Part shown: positions 43,249-52,087 of the stretch, piece by piece
Position numbering within the stretch: the stretch's first letter is position 1
How the letters are laid out: every line of letters starts with the position of its first letter
NCBI GenBank assembly: GCA_017541325.1
Contig: JAFXZI010000010.1
Location: 5,450 to 69,449, forward strand
Source of the DNA: Bacilli bacterium
Lineage (GTDB): Bacteria > Bacillota_I > Bacilli_A > RF39 > UBA660
Direction of reading: 5' to 3'
Length of the DNA: 64,000 bases
Program-made: the position numbers and the translations under genes
The notes under the pieces: generated by a model
The model's database searches: none
The model's input: the letters and a program-made list of their open reading frames with translations, nothing else
What the model was told of the DNA's origin: nothing

Positions 43249-43781
43249 TTATAATATCCTGTTGTAATTAATCCACAACCTGCCATTAATACTAGAATCA
43301 TTACAAAGTAATACATTATATTAATTAATTCGTTTGAAAATAATATAAGTAATAATCCAAGTACTAAAGTAGATACAGGAACATAACTACCAAATAAAAG
43401 TATTTTTATAATTGAATTAAATACTATAAATCCACCAGCAATAACTAATATTAAGCTTAATGTTTCTATAGGATTTAGAATAATATATAATGCTATTACA
43501 AATGCAAGTATTGCTTGAATTATAAAACTGCTTGCTTGTTTAGGAAACTCTTTTAATAATGATAAACTAATTGTTAATAAATTAATACCATAACTAATAA
43601 TTAATAGAGGGAAAATAATAATTCCCATCTTTAATAATAGTTTAGATCCAAAGAATAATCCTGAAATAGCTATTACTATTAATAATACTCCTAGAATTAG
43701 TTCATATACTAATTCTTTTTTATATTGTTTTTTATATTCTTTTTGAAATTTATCTCCTTCAATGATAATATTTTTACTCAT
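43233..43781 (-). CDS. DUF308 family membrane protein
   Basis: A 182-residue protein with about six short membrane helices arranged in pairs, typical of the DUF308/HdeD family (LLIVIAISGLFFGSK, IALYIILNPIETLSLILVIAGGFIVFNSI, LLLILFSNELI). The function of the family is largely unknown. The start follows an AGGTGAATT site. It lies 35 bases downstream of the Pro-rich gene on the same strand and may be co-transcribed. Confidence 0.82.
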   Translation of the reverse strand: MSKNIIIEGDKFQKEYKKQYKKELVYELILGVLLIVIAISGLFFGSKLLLKMGIIIFPLLIISYGINLLTISLSLLKEFPKQASSFIIQAILAFVIALYIILNPIETLSLILVIAGGFIVFNSIIKILLFGSYVPVSTLVLGLLLILFSNELINIMYYFVMILVLMAGCGLITTGYYKIKNK

Positions 43782-43816
43782 AATTCACCTCTTAGTGATT
43801 ATTATACTTCATTTTT

Positions 43817-45436
43817 TTATTCTTTGAAATTATCTATTAATGAAGTATCTACTTTTTTATCTGGATTAGCATCTAAATAAGTTTGATTATAATTTTTAAT
43901 CATTCTAACTGCTTCTTTTCCAGTATATATAACTTCTCTTCCGGTAGGTTCTATTACTCTTAAGAAAAGTTTTCCTCTATGGTCAACATCTTCTTGAATT
44001 TCAATACCAGTAGTTAATTTAATAAATTGGTCTCTGTCATAGTTTGGATTTGAATAGTTTCCAATAAATTCATCGCCGAAGCTTGTTCTTGGTGGAATCT
44101 CTTCATATGTTGGAATAAATGTATTGTCTTTTTCGGTATAATTTTCTATAAATTTCTCCGGTTCAAATGTTTTTGGTGGTTCAACAGGTGCATCTTCTGG
44201 AACTGGTGGAATCGGAGGAAGTTCTATTTCTTCAGGAACTGCAACAGGAGGTGGTTCTGATACGTTCATTGGGACTGTTAAGTCTGACATATCATTTACT
44301 TCTTCATTATTGCTTGAAACATCTGGAGTAGATAAAGTGTCATTTTTATATTGATTTAAGAAGTTTTTTATCATTTCTTCATTTTCATTCTTAGGTGGTT
44401 CTTCTTGGATTATCATTCCAGATGGAGTAGTTAAATTATTAAAATCATCTAAGTTGTTTTCATATCCACTAGTTGGAGGTGGTAAATCTGGTTGCTTTTC
44501 AATAGGAGTTGGATCCATAACTTGAAATGGAGTTGGTTTAATCTCAATAGTGTTTTCAGTTATAGGAGCACTTAAATCTATTTGCAATCCACTATTAGTA
44601 GGTATTTTTAAATAACTTTCATCTGGCCAATTAGAAGTATCAGCTTTTTTACCAGGACGACTTGATTCATATAATTGATTATAACTTTTTAATTTTTCTA
44701 TAGCTTCTGAACCAATTAATTCAGTTTTTTGTCCCATACTGTCAGTAATACTTAAAGTAACTTTTCCATTTTTAAATCCTTCATGAATCTCTATATCCAT
44801 AGTTTCATTTATGAATTTATCTCTATCTTCATTTAAGTATGCACCATTATCAGAATTATCCATTTGGCCATTAGCAAAACTTATTTCATCACAAATTTTA
44901 TATAGTTCAGGAAGTTTATCTCTTAAAAATGAATTAATTAAATCATCTGTATAGATAGAATAGAATGTACCAATTACATCGTTTAGTATTTGATCTACTT
45001 CATATTCATGTCCAACATAATTTGAATTTGTTTGACTAATTAAATAGATGATAGTTCCCTTTATTTTTTGAATTAGTTCTACATATTCAGGAATTTTATT
45101 AGCTTCGTTAACTGCTTTAGATAAATTTGTAGTTACTTCATTCATATCTTTAGCAGTATCACTCATGCTTAAATTATTATCGATTCTATGAATTCCGGCA
45201 TTATCAAAAGATGTCTTCAAAATATTTGAATACATTGGGAATGAATTATCTATAACTTGTTTGATTAACTTTTTGTCGATTGTAATATTATACTCAATTA
45301 ATAATTCTTCAAGTTTTTCAGTAGCATCAACAATAGCACGATCTTTTATATCAGAATTACGAGTAATATTATCAACAAAGTCATTTAGATATAATATTAG
45401 TAATTCATTATATCTATCAACGCCCTCTTTATTCAT
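43817..45436 (-). CDS. Unknown protein with Pro-rich middle and duplicated domain
   Basis: A 539-residue protein without signal peptide. Residues 1-190 are helical. Residues 204-269 and about 468-534 are copies of one small domain: (D/I)EIHEGFKNGKVTLSI versus IEIQEDVDHRGKLFLRV, then GSEAIEKLKSYNQLY versus GKEAVRMIKNYNQTY, and K-KADTS versus K-KVDTS. A long proline- and glutamate-rich segment (about 300-465) separates them. No family is recognised. The start ATG at 45436 has a GGTGATACT site. Confidence 0.8.
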   Translation of the reverse strand: MNKEGVDRYNELLILYLNDFVDNITRNSDIKDRAIVDATEKLEELLIEYNITIDKKLIKQVIDNSFPMYSNILKTSFDNAGIHRIDNNLSMSDTAKDMNEVTTNLSKAVNEANKIPEYVELIQKIKGTIIYLISQTNSNYVGHEYEVDQILNDVIGTFYSIYTDDLINSFLRDKLPELYKICDEISFANGQMDNSDNGAYLNEDRDKFINETMDIEIHEGFKNGKVTLSITDSMGQKTELIGSEAIEKLKSYNQLYESSRPGKKADTSNWPDESYLKIPTNSGLQIDLSAPITENTIEIKPTPFQVMDPTPIEKQPDLPPPTSGYENNLDDFNNLTTPSGMIIQEEPPKNENEEMIKNFLNQYKNDTLSTPDVSSNNEEVNDMSDLTVPMNVSEPPPVAVPEEIELPPIPPVPEDAPVEPPKTFEPEKFIENYTEKDNTFIPTYEEIPPRTSFGDEFIGNYSNPNYDRDQFIKLTTGIEIQEDVDHRGKLFLRVIEPTGREVIYTGKEAVRMIKNYNQTYLDANPDKKVDTSLIDNFKE

Positions 45437-45559
45437 AGTATCACCATATTATAATTATAATATATATTTTGAAATAAATTAAGTACTATCTTTAAAAATT
45501 AAAAAAAGTATACAAATTTAATTAGTTTTATATTATAATCTAATTAGAGAGGTGAAAGA

Positions 45560-46066
45560 ATGGAAAAGGTAAAAGAAGTAATTTCTAAAAACGGACTTTA
45601 CGTTAAACTTTGTGCATTAGCAGTAGCTATAATCGGATTCTTTATGGACTTTTTAAAAGGAACTGCAGAAGTATGGGGAATTAAAGATTCTAAAAAAGTT
45701 TCTTATTTCGATTATAAGGATTTAGTTGGAAAGGATAATAAAGGATTAGCAGTTTTTGTATTAATTCTTATTATAGTAACTATTGTTTGGTTACTTGCAG
45801 AAAAATACGCAAAAGAATTATATGAAAAAGTACCAGCAGGTATTGCTAAATACGTTGGAATGGTATTAACTGGTCTTGCTTTATTATTAACATTAATTGA
45901 TACATTTACTGCTAAATCAAGAATATTAGATGAAGCTGGAAGTTTTGCTAAATCAATTAAAATATCAGTTACTCCACAAATTGGATTCTTCTTTATTGCA
46001 ATTGGTTTAATAGTTGCTATCGCTGTAATGGTATACGAAGAATTCTTTATGAAAAAAGCAAAATAA
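45560..46066 (+). CDS. Small four-helix membrane protein
   Basis: A 168-residue protein with four membrane helices (about residues 15-33, 65-85, 95-115 and 140-162) and a positively charged end (KKAK). No family is recognised. The start follows AGAGAGGTGAAAG. It precedes the Ile T-box, with a short terminator in between. Confidence 0.78.
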   Translation: MEKVKEVISKNGLYVKLCALAVAIIGFFMDFLKGTAEVWGIKDSKKVSYFDYKDLVGKDNKGLAVFVLILIIVTIVWLLAEKYAKELYEKVPAGIAKYVGMVLTGLALLLTLIDTFTAKSRILDEAGSFAKSIKISVTPQIGFFFIAIGLIVAIAVMVYEEFFMKKAK

Positions 46067-46072
46067 TAATTA

Positions 46073-46095
46073 GAAAGGCGTTAAGCCTTTTTTCT
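46073..46095 (+). terminator. Terminator after the small membrane protein
   Basis: GAAAGGC and GCCTTTTTT form a stem with a five-base loop, followed by T. Confidence 0.7.
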
Positions 46096-46139
46096 TTTTA
46101 TCTAATTATTATCTTGAATTAAAAAAAACTGTGTGATAT

Positions 46140-46362
46140 ATTATTTTCATTAAAGCAAGTGCGAAAGACGGAGAATATTAAAGTTTTTAGAGAGTCTACA
46201 TAGTGGTGAAAGTAGATAAATGGAGATATTCTTAGATCACTTTCAAGTGCATTTTATGGATAAGATAAAATCGGTTACGCGTTATAGTATTGAGATAATT
46301 TTTATTATGAATTAAGGTGGTACCACGAGACATTCGTCCTTATTGGTATCACTTTTTTTATT
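46140..46362 (+). promoter_or_regulatory. T-box riboswitch for isoleucine, controls ileS
   Basis: Uncharged tRNA binding to this leader lets transcription pass. The conserved T-box AAGGTGGTACCACG (46314-46327) is followed by the competing terminator, whose 3' arm GGTATCAC leads into seven T. The GTGGTGAAAGTAG segment in stem I is typical. The likely specifier codon is ATC at 46236-46238, which reads isoleucine, in agreement with ileS 18 bases downstream of the leader. Confidence 0.9.
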
Positions 46363-46380
46363 GAGGGAAGAAGGGATATT

Positions 46381-49300
46381 ATGGAATTTAAAGAATTAAG
46401 TAAAAAACCAGTAAATGAAGTTGAAAAAGAAATATTAGAAAGTTGGGGTGGAGTGGAATCTATCTATAATAGACAACAAGAAATACATAAAGATGATGAT
46501 AAATTCGTTTTCTTTGATGGGCCAGCTACTGCTAATGGTAATCCAGGACTTCATCACATGGTTGCTAAATTCTTAAAAGATACTTTTTGTAAGTATAAAT
46601 CAATGAATAATTATAATGTTGTTCGTAAAATTGGTTGGGATACACATGGTTTGCCAGTAGAAGTACAAGTAGAAAAAGAATTAGGTTTTACTGATAAGAC
46701 TGATATTGAAAAGTATGGAATAAAAGAATTTAATGAAAAATGCCGTGAATCTGTTTGGAAAAATGAAAAAGCATTTAGAAATCTTACAGAAGAAATGGGA
46801 CAATTTATTGAATTAGATGATGCTTATATAACATATAAAAATGATTATATAGAAACAGAGTGGTGGATATTAAAGAAATACTTTGATGAAGGATTATTCT
46901 ATGAAGGTGTTAAAATCGTTCCATGGTGTCCTCGTTGTGGTACTGCTCTTGCATCACATGAAGTAGCTCAAGGTTATGAAGAAGATACTGCAAATACTGT
47001 AATCGTTCCATTTAAGAAAAAAGATGAAGATTGTTATTTCTTAGTATGGACTACAACTCCTTGGACACTTTTATCTAACGTTGGTATTTGTGTTAATCCA
47101 AATGAGGCTTATGTAAAAGTAGAATCTAAAGGATATAAGTTTATTCTTGCAAAGGCTTTAGCAAGCGCCGTTCTTGGTGATGAATTTAAAGTTTTAGAAG
47201 AGTATACTGGTAAAGATTTAGAATATGTTGAATATGAACAATTAATTCCTGTACTTAAGTCTGATAAAAAAGGTTTCTTTGTTGTATGTGATGACTATGT
47301 TACTATGACTGATGGTACTGGTATAGTTCATATTGCTCCTGCATTTGGAGAAGATGATAACCGTGTATCTAGAAAGTATGATTTACCTTTCTTTAATCCT
47401 GTTGGAGAAGATGGATGCTTTACTGAAGGTCCATGGAAAGGTATGCTTATATTTGATGCAGATATCGAGGTTATAAAATATTTAAAAGAAAATGATAAAT
47501 TATTCAAATCTCAAAAGATGAAACATGATTATCCACATTGTTGGAGATGTCATTCACCACTTGTTTATTATTCTCGTCCTAGTTATTATCTAGCGGTTAC
47601 TAAATATCAAGATAAGACAATAGAGGAAAATAAAAAGGTTAATTGGTATCCATCATATGTTGGAGAAAAACGTTTTGGAAATTGGCTTGAGAATATGAAT
47701 GACTGGGCAATATCAAGAAATAGATATTGGGGTACACCACTACCTTTGTGGAAATGTAGTTGTGGTCATATGGAAATGATTGGATCTCGTGAAGAACTTG
47801 CAAGTAAAGCTATAGAGAAATTAGATCCAAAAGATATAGAATTACATAGACCATATGTTGATGATATTCATATTAAATGCCCAGAATGTGGAAAAACTAT
47901 GGAGAGAACTCCAGAAGTAATAGATTGTTGGTTTGATAGTGGTGCTATGCCATTTGCTCAATATCATTATCCATTTGAAAATAAAAAAGTTTGGGAAGAA
48001 CAATTCCCTGCAGACTTTATTTGTGAAGGAATAGATCAAACTCGTGGTTGGTTCTATAGTTTATTACAAATAAGTGTATTTGTTACAGGAAAGAGTCCAT
48101 ATAAAAATGTTTTAGTTAATGAACTACTTCTTGATAAAAATGGACAAAAAATGCACAAATCTAAAGGAAATGCAATTGAACCATTCTCAATTATAAATGA
48201 GTATGGTGCTGATACAGTAAGATTCTATTTACCATACGTATCTCCTGTATGGACACCGCTTAAATTTGATGTAGATGGTCTTAAAGAAGTATTCTCTAAA
48301 TTCTTTAATCCACTTAAAAATACTTATTCATTCTTTGCAATGTATGCAAATATTGATGGAGTATCTTTAGAAGATTGTAGTACTAACTTTAAAGTAGATT
48401 ATAAAGATTTAGAAGAAATAGATAAATGGATGTTATCTAAATACAATAAATTAGTTAAAAATGTAAAAGAATCATATGATGAGTACGATTTAAATAAAGT
48501 TGTTAAATATCTAGCTGCTTTTGTATCAGATGATTTATCTAACTGGTATATTCGTCGTAATCGTGATCGTTTCTGGAGCAGTAATTTAGATAATTCTAAA
48601 ATGAGTGTATATAAAACAACTTATGATGTTTTAGTAGGACTTACTAAATTAATCGCACCAATTACACCTTTTATATCTGAAGAAATGTTCCGTAATCTAA
48701 CTAATAAAGAATCTGTTCATTTAGAAGAGTTCCCAACATATGATAAGAAACTTATAAATGAAAAGATTGAAACTAAGATGGATTTAGTAAGAGATTTAAT
48801 TACATTAGGAAGAAATGTTAGAGAAAATGTTAAGATAAAGGTACGTCAACCTATAAGTGAAGTAATATTAGATGGAAAAGTAAAAAAGACTTTAGGAAAT
48901 TTAGTTTCTTTAATAAAAGAAGAATTAAATGTTAAAGAAGTTATTTTTGCTGATGATGTATCAGAGTACATGAATTTTGAAGTAAAACCTAACTTTAAAG
49001 TATGTGGACCAATTCTTGGAAAAGAAATGGGAGAATTCTCAAAACTTCTTGCTGGTACTTCTAACGAAGACATAACAAAACTTGAAAATAATCAAGAAAT
49101 AACATTAGGAAAATATACAGTAACTCCTGAAATGGTAGATATTAGAATATCTTCTAAAGAAGGATTTGATGTTGCTATGGAAAATAATAACTTTATTATT
49201 TTAAATACAACTCTTACAGAAGACTTAATTGAAGAAGGTATTGCTCGTGAACTTATCAGTAAAGTTCAACAATTAAGAAAGAATAAAGACTTTAATATTG

Positions 49301-49476
49301 TTGATAAGATTGATATTTTATATGAAGAAAACGAAGAGTTAGAAAAAGTTCTATCTAAATTTGAAAAGTTTATTAAAAAAGAAACACTATGTAAAAATTT
49401 TGTTAAAGATAAGAATCTTAGTGAAGTATATAATCTTAATGGAATTGAAGTTAAATTAGATGTAAATAAAAAATAA
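46381..49476 (+). CDS. ileS: Isoleucyl-tRNA synthetase, type 2 (eukaryote/archaeal-like)
   Basis: A 1031-residue synthetase. The HIGH motif appears as GNPGLHH (53-59) and the KMSKS motif as KMHKS (590-594). Segments GWDTHGLPVEVQVEKELG, VPWCPRCGTALASHEV and WAISRNRYWGTPLP match the type 2 IleRS clade, which in bacteria is usually about 1030 residues, unlike the 920-residue type 1 with its C-terminal zinc finger. Type 2 enzymes are known for low sensitivity to mupirocin. It has the Ile T-box in front. Confidence 0.95.
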   Translation: MEFKELSKKPVNEVEKEILESWGGVESIYNRQQEIHKDDDKFVFFDGPATANGNPGLHHMVAKFLKDTFCKYKSMNNYNVVRKIGWDTHGLPVEVQVEKELGFTDKTDIEKYGIKEFNEKCRESVWKNEKAFRNLTEEMGQFIELDDAYITYKNDYIETEWWILKKYFDEGLFYEGVKIVPWCPRCGTALASHEVAQGYEEDTANTVIVPFKKKDEDCYFLVWTTTPWTLLSNVGICVNPNEAYVKVESKGYKFILAKALASAVLGDEFKVLEEYTGKDLEYVEYEQLIPVLKSDKKGFFVVCDDYVTMTDGTGIVHIAPAFGEDDNRVSRKYDLPFFNPVGEDGCFTEGPWKGMLIFDADIEVIKYLKENDKLFKSQKMKHDYPHCWRCHSPLVYYSRPSYYLAVTKYQDKTIEENKKVNWYPSYVGEKRFGNWLENMNDWAISRNRYWGTPLPLWKCSCGHMEMIGSREELASKAIEKLDPKDIELHRPYVDDIHIKCPECGKTMERTPEVIDCWFDSGAMPFAQYHYPFENKKVWEEQFPADFICEGIDQTRGWFYSLLQISVFVTGKSPYKNVLVNELLLDKNGQKMHKSKGNAIEPFSIINEYGADTVRFYLPYVSPVWTPLKFDVDGLKEVFSKFFNPLKNTYSFFAMYANIDGVSLEDCSTNFKVDYKDLEEIDKWMLSKYNKLVKNVKESYDEYDLNKVVKYLAAFVSDDLSNWYIRRNRDRFWSSNLDNSKMSVYKTTYDVLVGLTKLIAPITPFISEEMFRNLTNKESVHLEEFPTYDKKLINEKIETKMDLVRDLITLGRNVRENVKIKVRQPISEVILDGKVKKTLGNLVSLIKEELNVKEVIFADDVSEYMNFEVKPNFKVCGPILGKEMGEFSKLLAGTSNEDITKLENNQEITLGKYTVTPEMVDIRISSKEGFDVAMENNNFIILNTTLTEDLIEEGIARELISKVQQLRKNKDFNIVDKIDILYEENEELEKVLSKFEKFIKKETLCKNFVKDKNLSEVYNLNGIEVKLDVNKK

Positions 49477-49500
49477 GGTCTTAAAATAAGACCTTTTTTT
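49474..49500 (+). terminator. Terminator of ileS
   Basis: AAGGTCTTA and TAAGACCTT form a perfect stem around a three-base loop, followed by T. Confidence 0.85.
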
Positions 49501-49540
49501 TCATATATATGATATACTTGAAATGTTTAGGAGTGATATT

Positions 49541-50230
49541 ATGGAATATCGTATAAAAGGAGATAATCTACCTGTATTAATATGTAAATTAAATAAAGAT
49601 GAATCACTAAAAACTGAAAGTGGCGCTATGATATGGATGTCTTCTAATATAAAGATGAACACAGTAGCTGGAAATGTTAAAAAGATGTTTGGTCGTATGA
49701 TCACTGGAGAAGCTGCTTTTCAAAATAAATATACAGCATTAGAAGATGGTGCTGAAATAGCGTTTGGTTCATGTTTTCCTGGTAGTATTATGCCTTTTGA
49801 AATTGATGAAGATCACCCAATAATTGTTCAAAAAAGAGGTTTTCTTGCTGGAACAACAGGAATTGATTTATCTATTTTTGTTAATAAAAAAGTAGGATCT
49901 GGATTATTTGGCGGAGAAGGATTTGTAATGCAAAAAATAAGTGGTAAAGGACTTGCTTTTGTAGAAATAGATGGTTCTGCTTGTACTTATGACCTTAAAG
50001 AAGATGAAAAATTAGTAGTTAACTCTGGATATTTGGCTGTTGTTAGCTCAACTTGTAAGCTTGATATTCAATTAATAAAGGGAGTTAAGAATGTTTTATT
50101 TGGTGGAGAAGGATTATTCTTTGCAACTGTAACAGGACCAGGAAGAGTTATACTTCAAACGATGCCAATCTCTTCACTTGCAGATTCGGTATATCAATAT
50201 TTACCAAAAGAAGAACCAAAAGGTGAATAA
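49541..50230 (+). CDS. TIGR00266 / AIM24-like family protein
   Basis: A 229-residue beta-rich protein. GDNLPVLICKLNKDESLKTESGAMIWMSSNI, GEAAFQNKYTA and GLFGGEGFVMQKISGKGLAFVEIDG are marks of the TIGR00266 family, related to mitochondrial AIM24. The role is unclear. The start ATG at 49541 follows AGGAGTGAT. The 49523 ATG has no ribosome site. Confidence 0.9.
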   Translation: MEYRIKGDNLPVLICKLNKDESLKTESGAMIWMSSNIKMNTVAGNVKKMFGRMITGEAAFQNKYTALEDGAEIAFGSCFPGSIMPFEIDEDHPIIVQKRGFLAGTTGIDLSIFVNKKVGSGLFGGEGFVMQKISGKGLAFVEIDGSACTYDLKEDEKLVVNSGYLAVVSSTCKLDIQLIKGVKNVLFGGEGLFFATVTGPGRVILQTMPISSLADSVYQYLPKEEPKGE

Positions 50231-50244
50231 TCACCTTTTTTTTA
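50217..50244 (+). terminator. Terminator after the TIGR00266 gene
   Basis: AAAGGTGA and TCACCTTT form a stem around the stop, followed by T. Confidence 0.8.
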
Positions 50245-50285
50245 TTAAAAAGTATGTTTATAATATAGTTAAAGGAGGGAAGAGT

Positions 50286-51587
50286 ATGTCTTATAACATT
50301 TTACCTGCGGATACTTATGTAGTTATTAACAAGACTATTATTACTGAAGTTGATCGTAGAATTATTACGACTTTATATCAACCTATTATTGGATCAAATG
50401 CTACTTCCCTATATTTTACTTTAGTGGATGATTTAAATAGAAATGAAATAATGTCTAAACAAGAAACTCATCATCATTTAATATCTACAATGCAAATAAA
50501 AATGGAAAATTTTGTAATAGCTAGAGAAAAATTAGAAGCTGTTGGATTATTAAAAACTTATTTAAAAAAAGATGATAATATAAATAATTATGTTTATGTA
50601 TTATATTCTCCTATGTCAGTAGATGATTTTGTTAATCATCCTATTCTAAATGTAGTTTTATATAATAATGTTGGAAAAAATGAATATAATAAAATAATTA
50701 ATTACTATAAAATGCCAAAAATTAGTTTTAAAGAATATGAAGATATTACAAGTAACTTTAATAGTGTTTTTGGAAGTGTTAGTGGTAGTATCAATGTCAT
50801 TTCTGATGATATAGTTAATAAAAATGTAGAAGGGATAAAAATAGATAGTGTAATAGATTTTAATATGTTAATATCTAGTATTCCAACTAAAATGGTTTCA
50901 GAAAGATGCTTTAATGATGAAGTTAAAGAATTAATTAATTCGCTTGCCTATGTATATAAAATAGATGATTTAAATATGCAAATGTTAGTACGTGATTGTA
51001 TAAATGAAAAAGGTTTAATTGATAAAAATGAATTAAGACTAAAATGCCGTAAGTATTATCAATTTGAAAATGGTGGATCACTTCCAACTCTTGTTTATAC
51101 AAAGCAACCTGATTATTTAAAGAAACCTTTAGGAGATATGTCTAATAAAGCAAAACTAATATATACTTTTGAAAATATTACTCCATATGATTATTTAAAA
51201 AGTAAATATAATCATGGAGAACCTAGTGCTAGAGAATTAAAAATAATAGAAGATTTAATTGTTGATTATAAAATGCCACCAGGAGTTGTTAATGTACTTA
51301 TTTCTTATGTTTTAAAAGTAAATAATCAAAAATTTACTAAGAGTTATGTTGATACAGTTGCTTCTCAATGGTCTAGACTTAAGATTGAAACTGTGGAAGA
51401 AGCAATGGAAGTAGCTCAAAAAGAACATAATAAGATTAAAAAATTAACAAATAAAAATAGTACTAGTAGTAAACCTACTAAAGATAGTGGTACTCTTCCA
51501 GATTGGTTTGATAAAAATTTAGATGCAAAAGAGATGACTCCTGAAGAACAAAAGGAAATAGATAAGTGGTTTAAAGAGTTTAATTAG
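50286..51587 (+). CDS. dnaB: DnaB-type replication initiation protein (helicase loader)
   Basis: A 433-residue homologue of Bacillus DnaB, the membrane-attachment and helicase-loading protein (not the helicase itself). The start YNILPADTYVVINKTIITEVDRRIITTLYQPIIGSNATSLY is typical, and the C-terminal half contains the DnaB/DnaD repeat (PPGVVNVLISYVLKVN, VDTVASQWSRLKIETVEEA). I start at ATG 50286 after AAGGAGGGAAG. The dnaI gene, which follows dnaB in Bacillus, is not found downstream. Confidence 0.9.
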   Translation: MSYNILPADTYVVINKTIITEVDRRIITTLYQPIIGSNATSLYFTLVDDLNRNEIMSKQETHHHLISTMQIKMENFVIAREKLEAVGLLKTYLKKDDNINNYVYVLYSPMSVDDFVNHPILNVVLYNNVGKNEYNKIINYYKMPKISFKEYEDITSNFNSVFGSVSGSINVISDDIVNKNVEGIKIDSVIDFNMLISSIPTKMVSERCFNDEVKELINSLAYVYKIDDLNMQMLVRDCINEKGLIDKNELRLKCRKYYQFENGGSLPTLVYTKQPDYLKKPLGDMSNKAKLIYTFENITPYDYLKSKYNHGEPSARELKIIEDLIVDYKMPPGVVNVLISYVLKVNNQKFTKSYVDTVASQWSRLKIETVEEAMEVAQKEHNKIKKLTNKNSTSSKPTKDSGTLPDWFDKNLDAKEMTPEEQKEIDKWFKEFN

Positions 51588-51624
51588 TTTACAAAAATAA
51601 AATAATATGTTAGTATTAGTCTTG

Positions 51625-51810
51625 AAATCGGTGATTGAGATAAGTATATAAAACTTAATATTTAGAGAGTTTGTGGTTGGTGAAAACAAATTATTAATTT
51701 TATAGAAATCTACTCATGAGAGGAATTAATAGTTCCCGGGGAAACTCGTTATTTAATTAAGTTAACAAAGGATGGTACCGTCTTAAGACTCCTTAAGATA
51801 CCATTCTTTT
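51625..51810 (+). promoter_or_regulatory. T-box riboswitch for serine, controls DUF1653-serS
   Basis: The T-box AAAGGATGGTACCGTC (51767-51782) is followed by a terminator whose 3' arm GATACCATTC leads into T. Stem I carries GTGGTTGGTGAAAAC. A serine codon, most likely TCT at 51709-51711 (TCA nearby is an alternative), fits the specifier position. The serS gene downstream confirms the amino acid. Confidence 0.88.
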
Positions 51811-51829
51811 TTTGATTTTAGGAGGATTT

Positions 51830-52072
51830 ATGAGAGAGGTAAAAATAAATAGCTTATATAAACATTTTAAAGGACATACATATAAAGTTATCGCTATTGG
51901 TTTTAACTCGGAAACTTATGATGAAAAAAATCCTTTAAAATCGAAAATGGTAGTTTATCAAAATATAGATACTAATGAGACATGGATAAGACCGTATGAT
52001 GTATTTGTATCGGAAGTTGATCATGATAAATACCCTGATATTAAACAAAAATATAGATTTGAAGAAATATAG
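51830..52072 (+). CDS. DUF1653 family protein
   Basis: An 80-residue protein. LYKHFKGHTYKVIAIG, MVVYQNIDTNETWIRPYDVFVSEVDHDKYPDIKQKYRFEEI is the full DUF1653 pattern (the R-P-xxxF and KQKYRF marks). I start at ATG 51830 after GGAGG at the end of the T-box leader. The TTG at 51812 is inside the terminator tract. It lies between the serine T-box and serS, so serine starvation should raise it too. Confidence 0.92.
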   Translation: MREVKINSLYKHFKGHTYKVIAIGFNSETYDEKNPLKSKMVVYQNIDTNETWIRPYDVFVSEVDHDKYPDIKQKYRFEEI

Positions 52073-52087
52073 AAAGAAGGAAATAAT

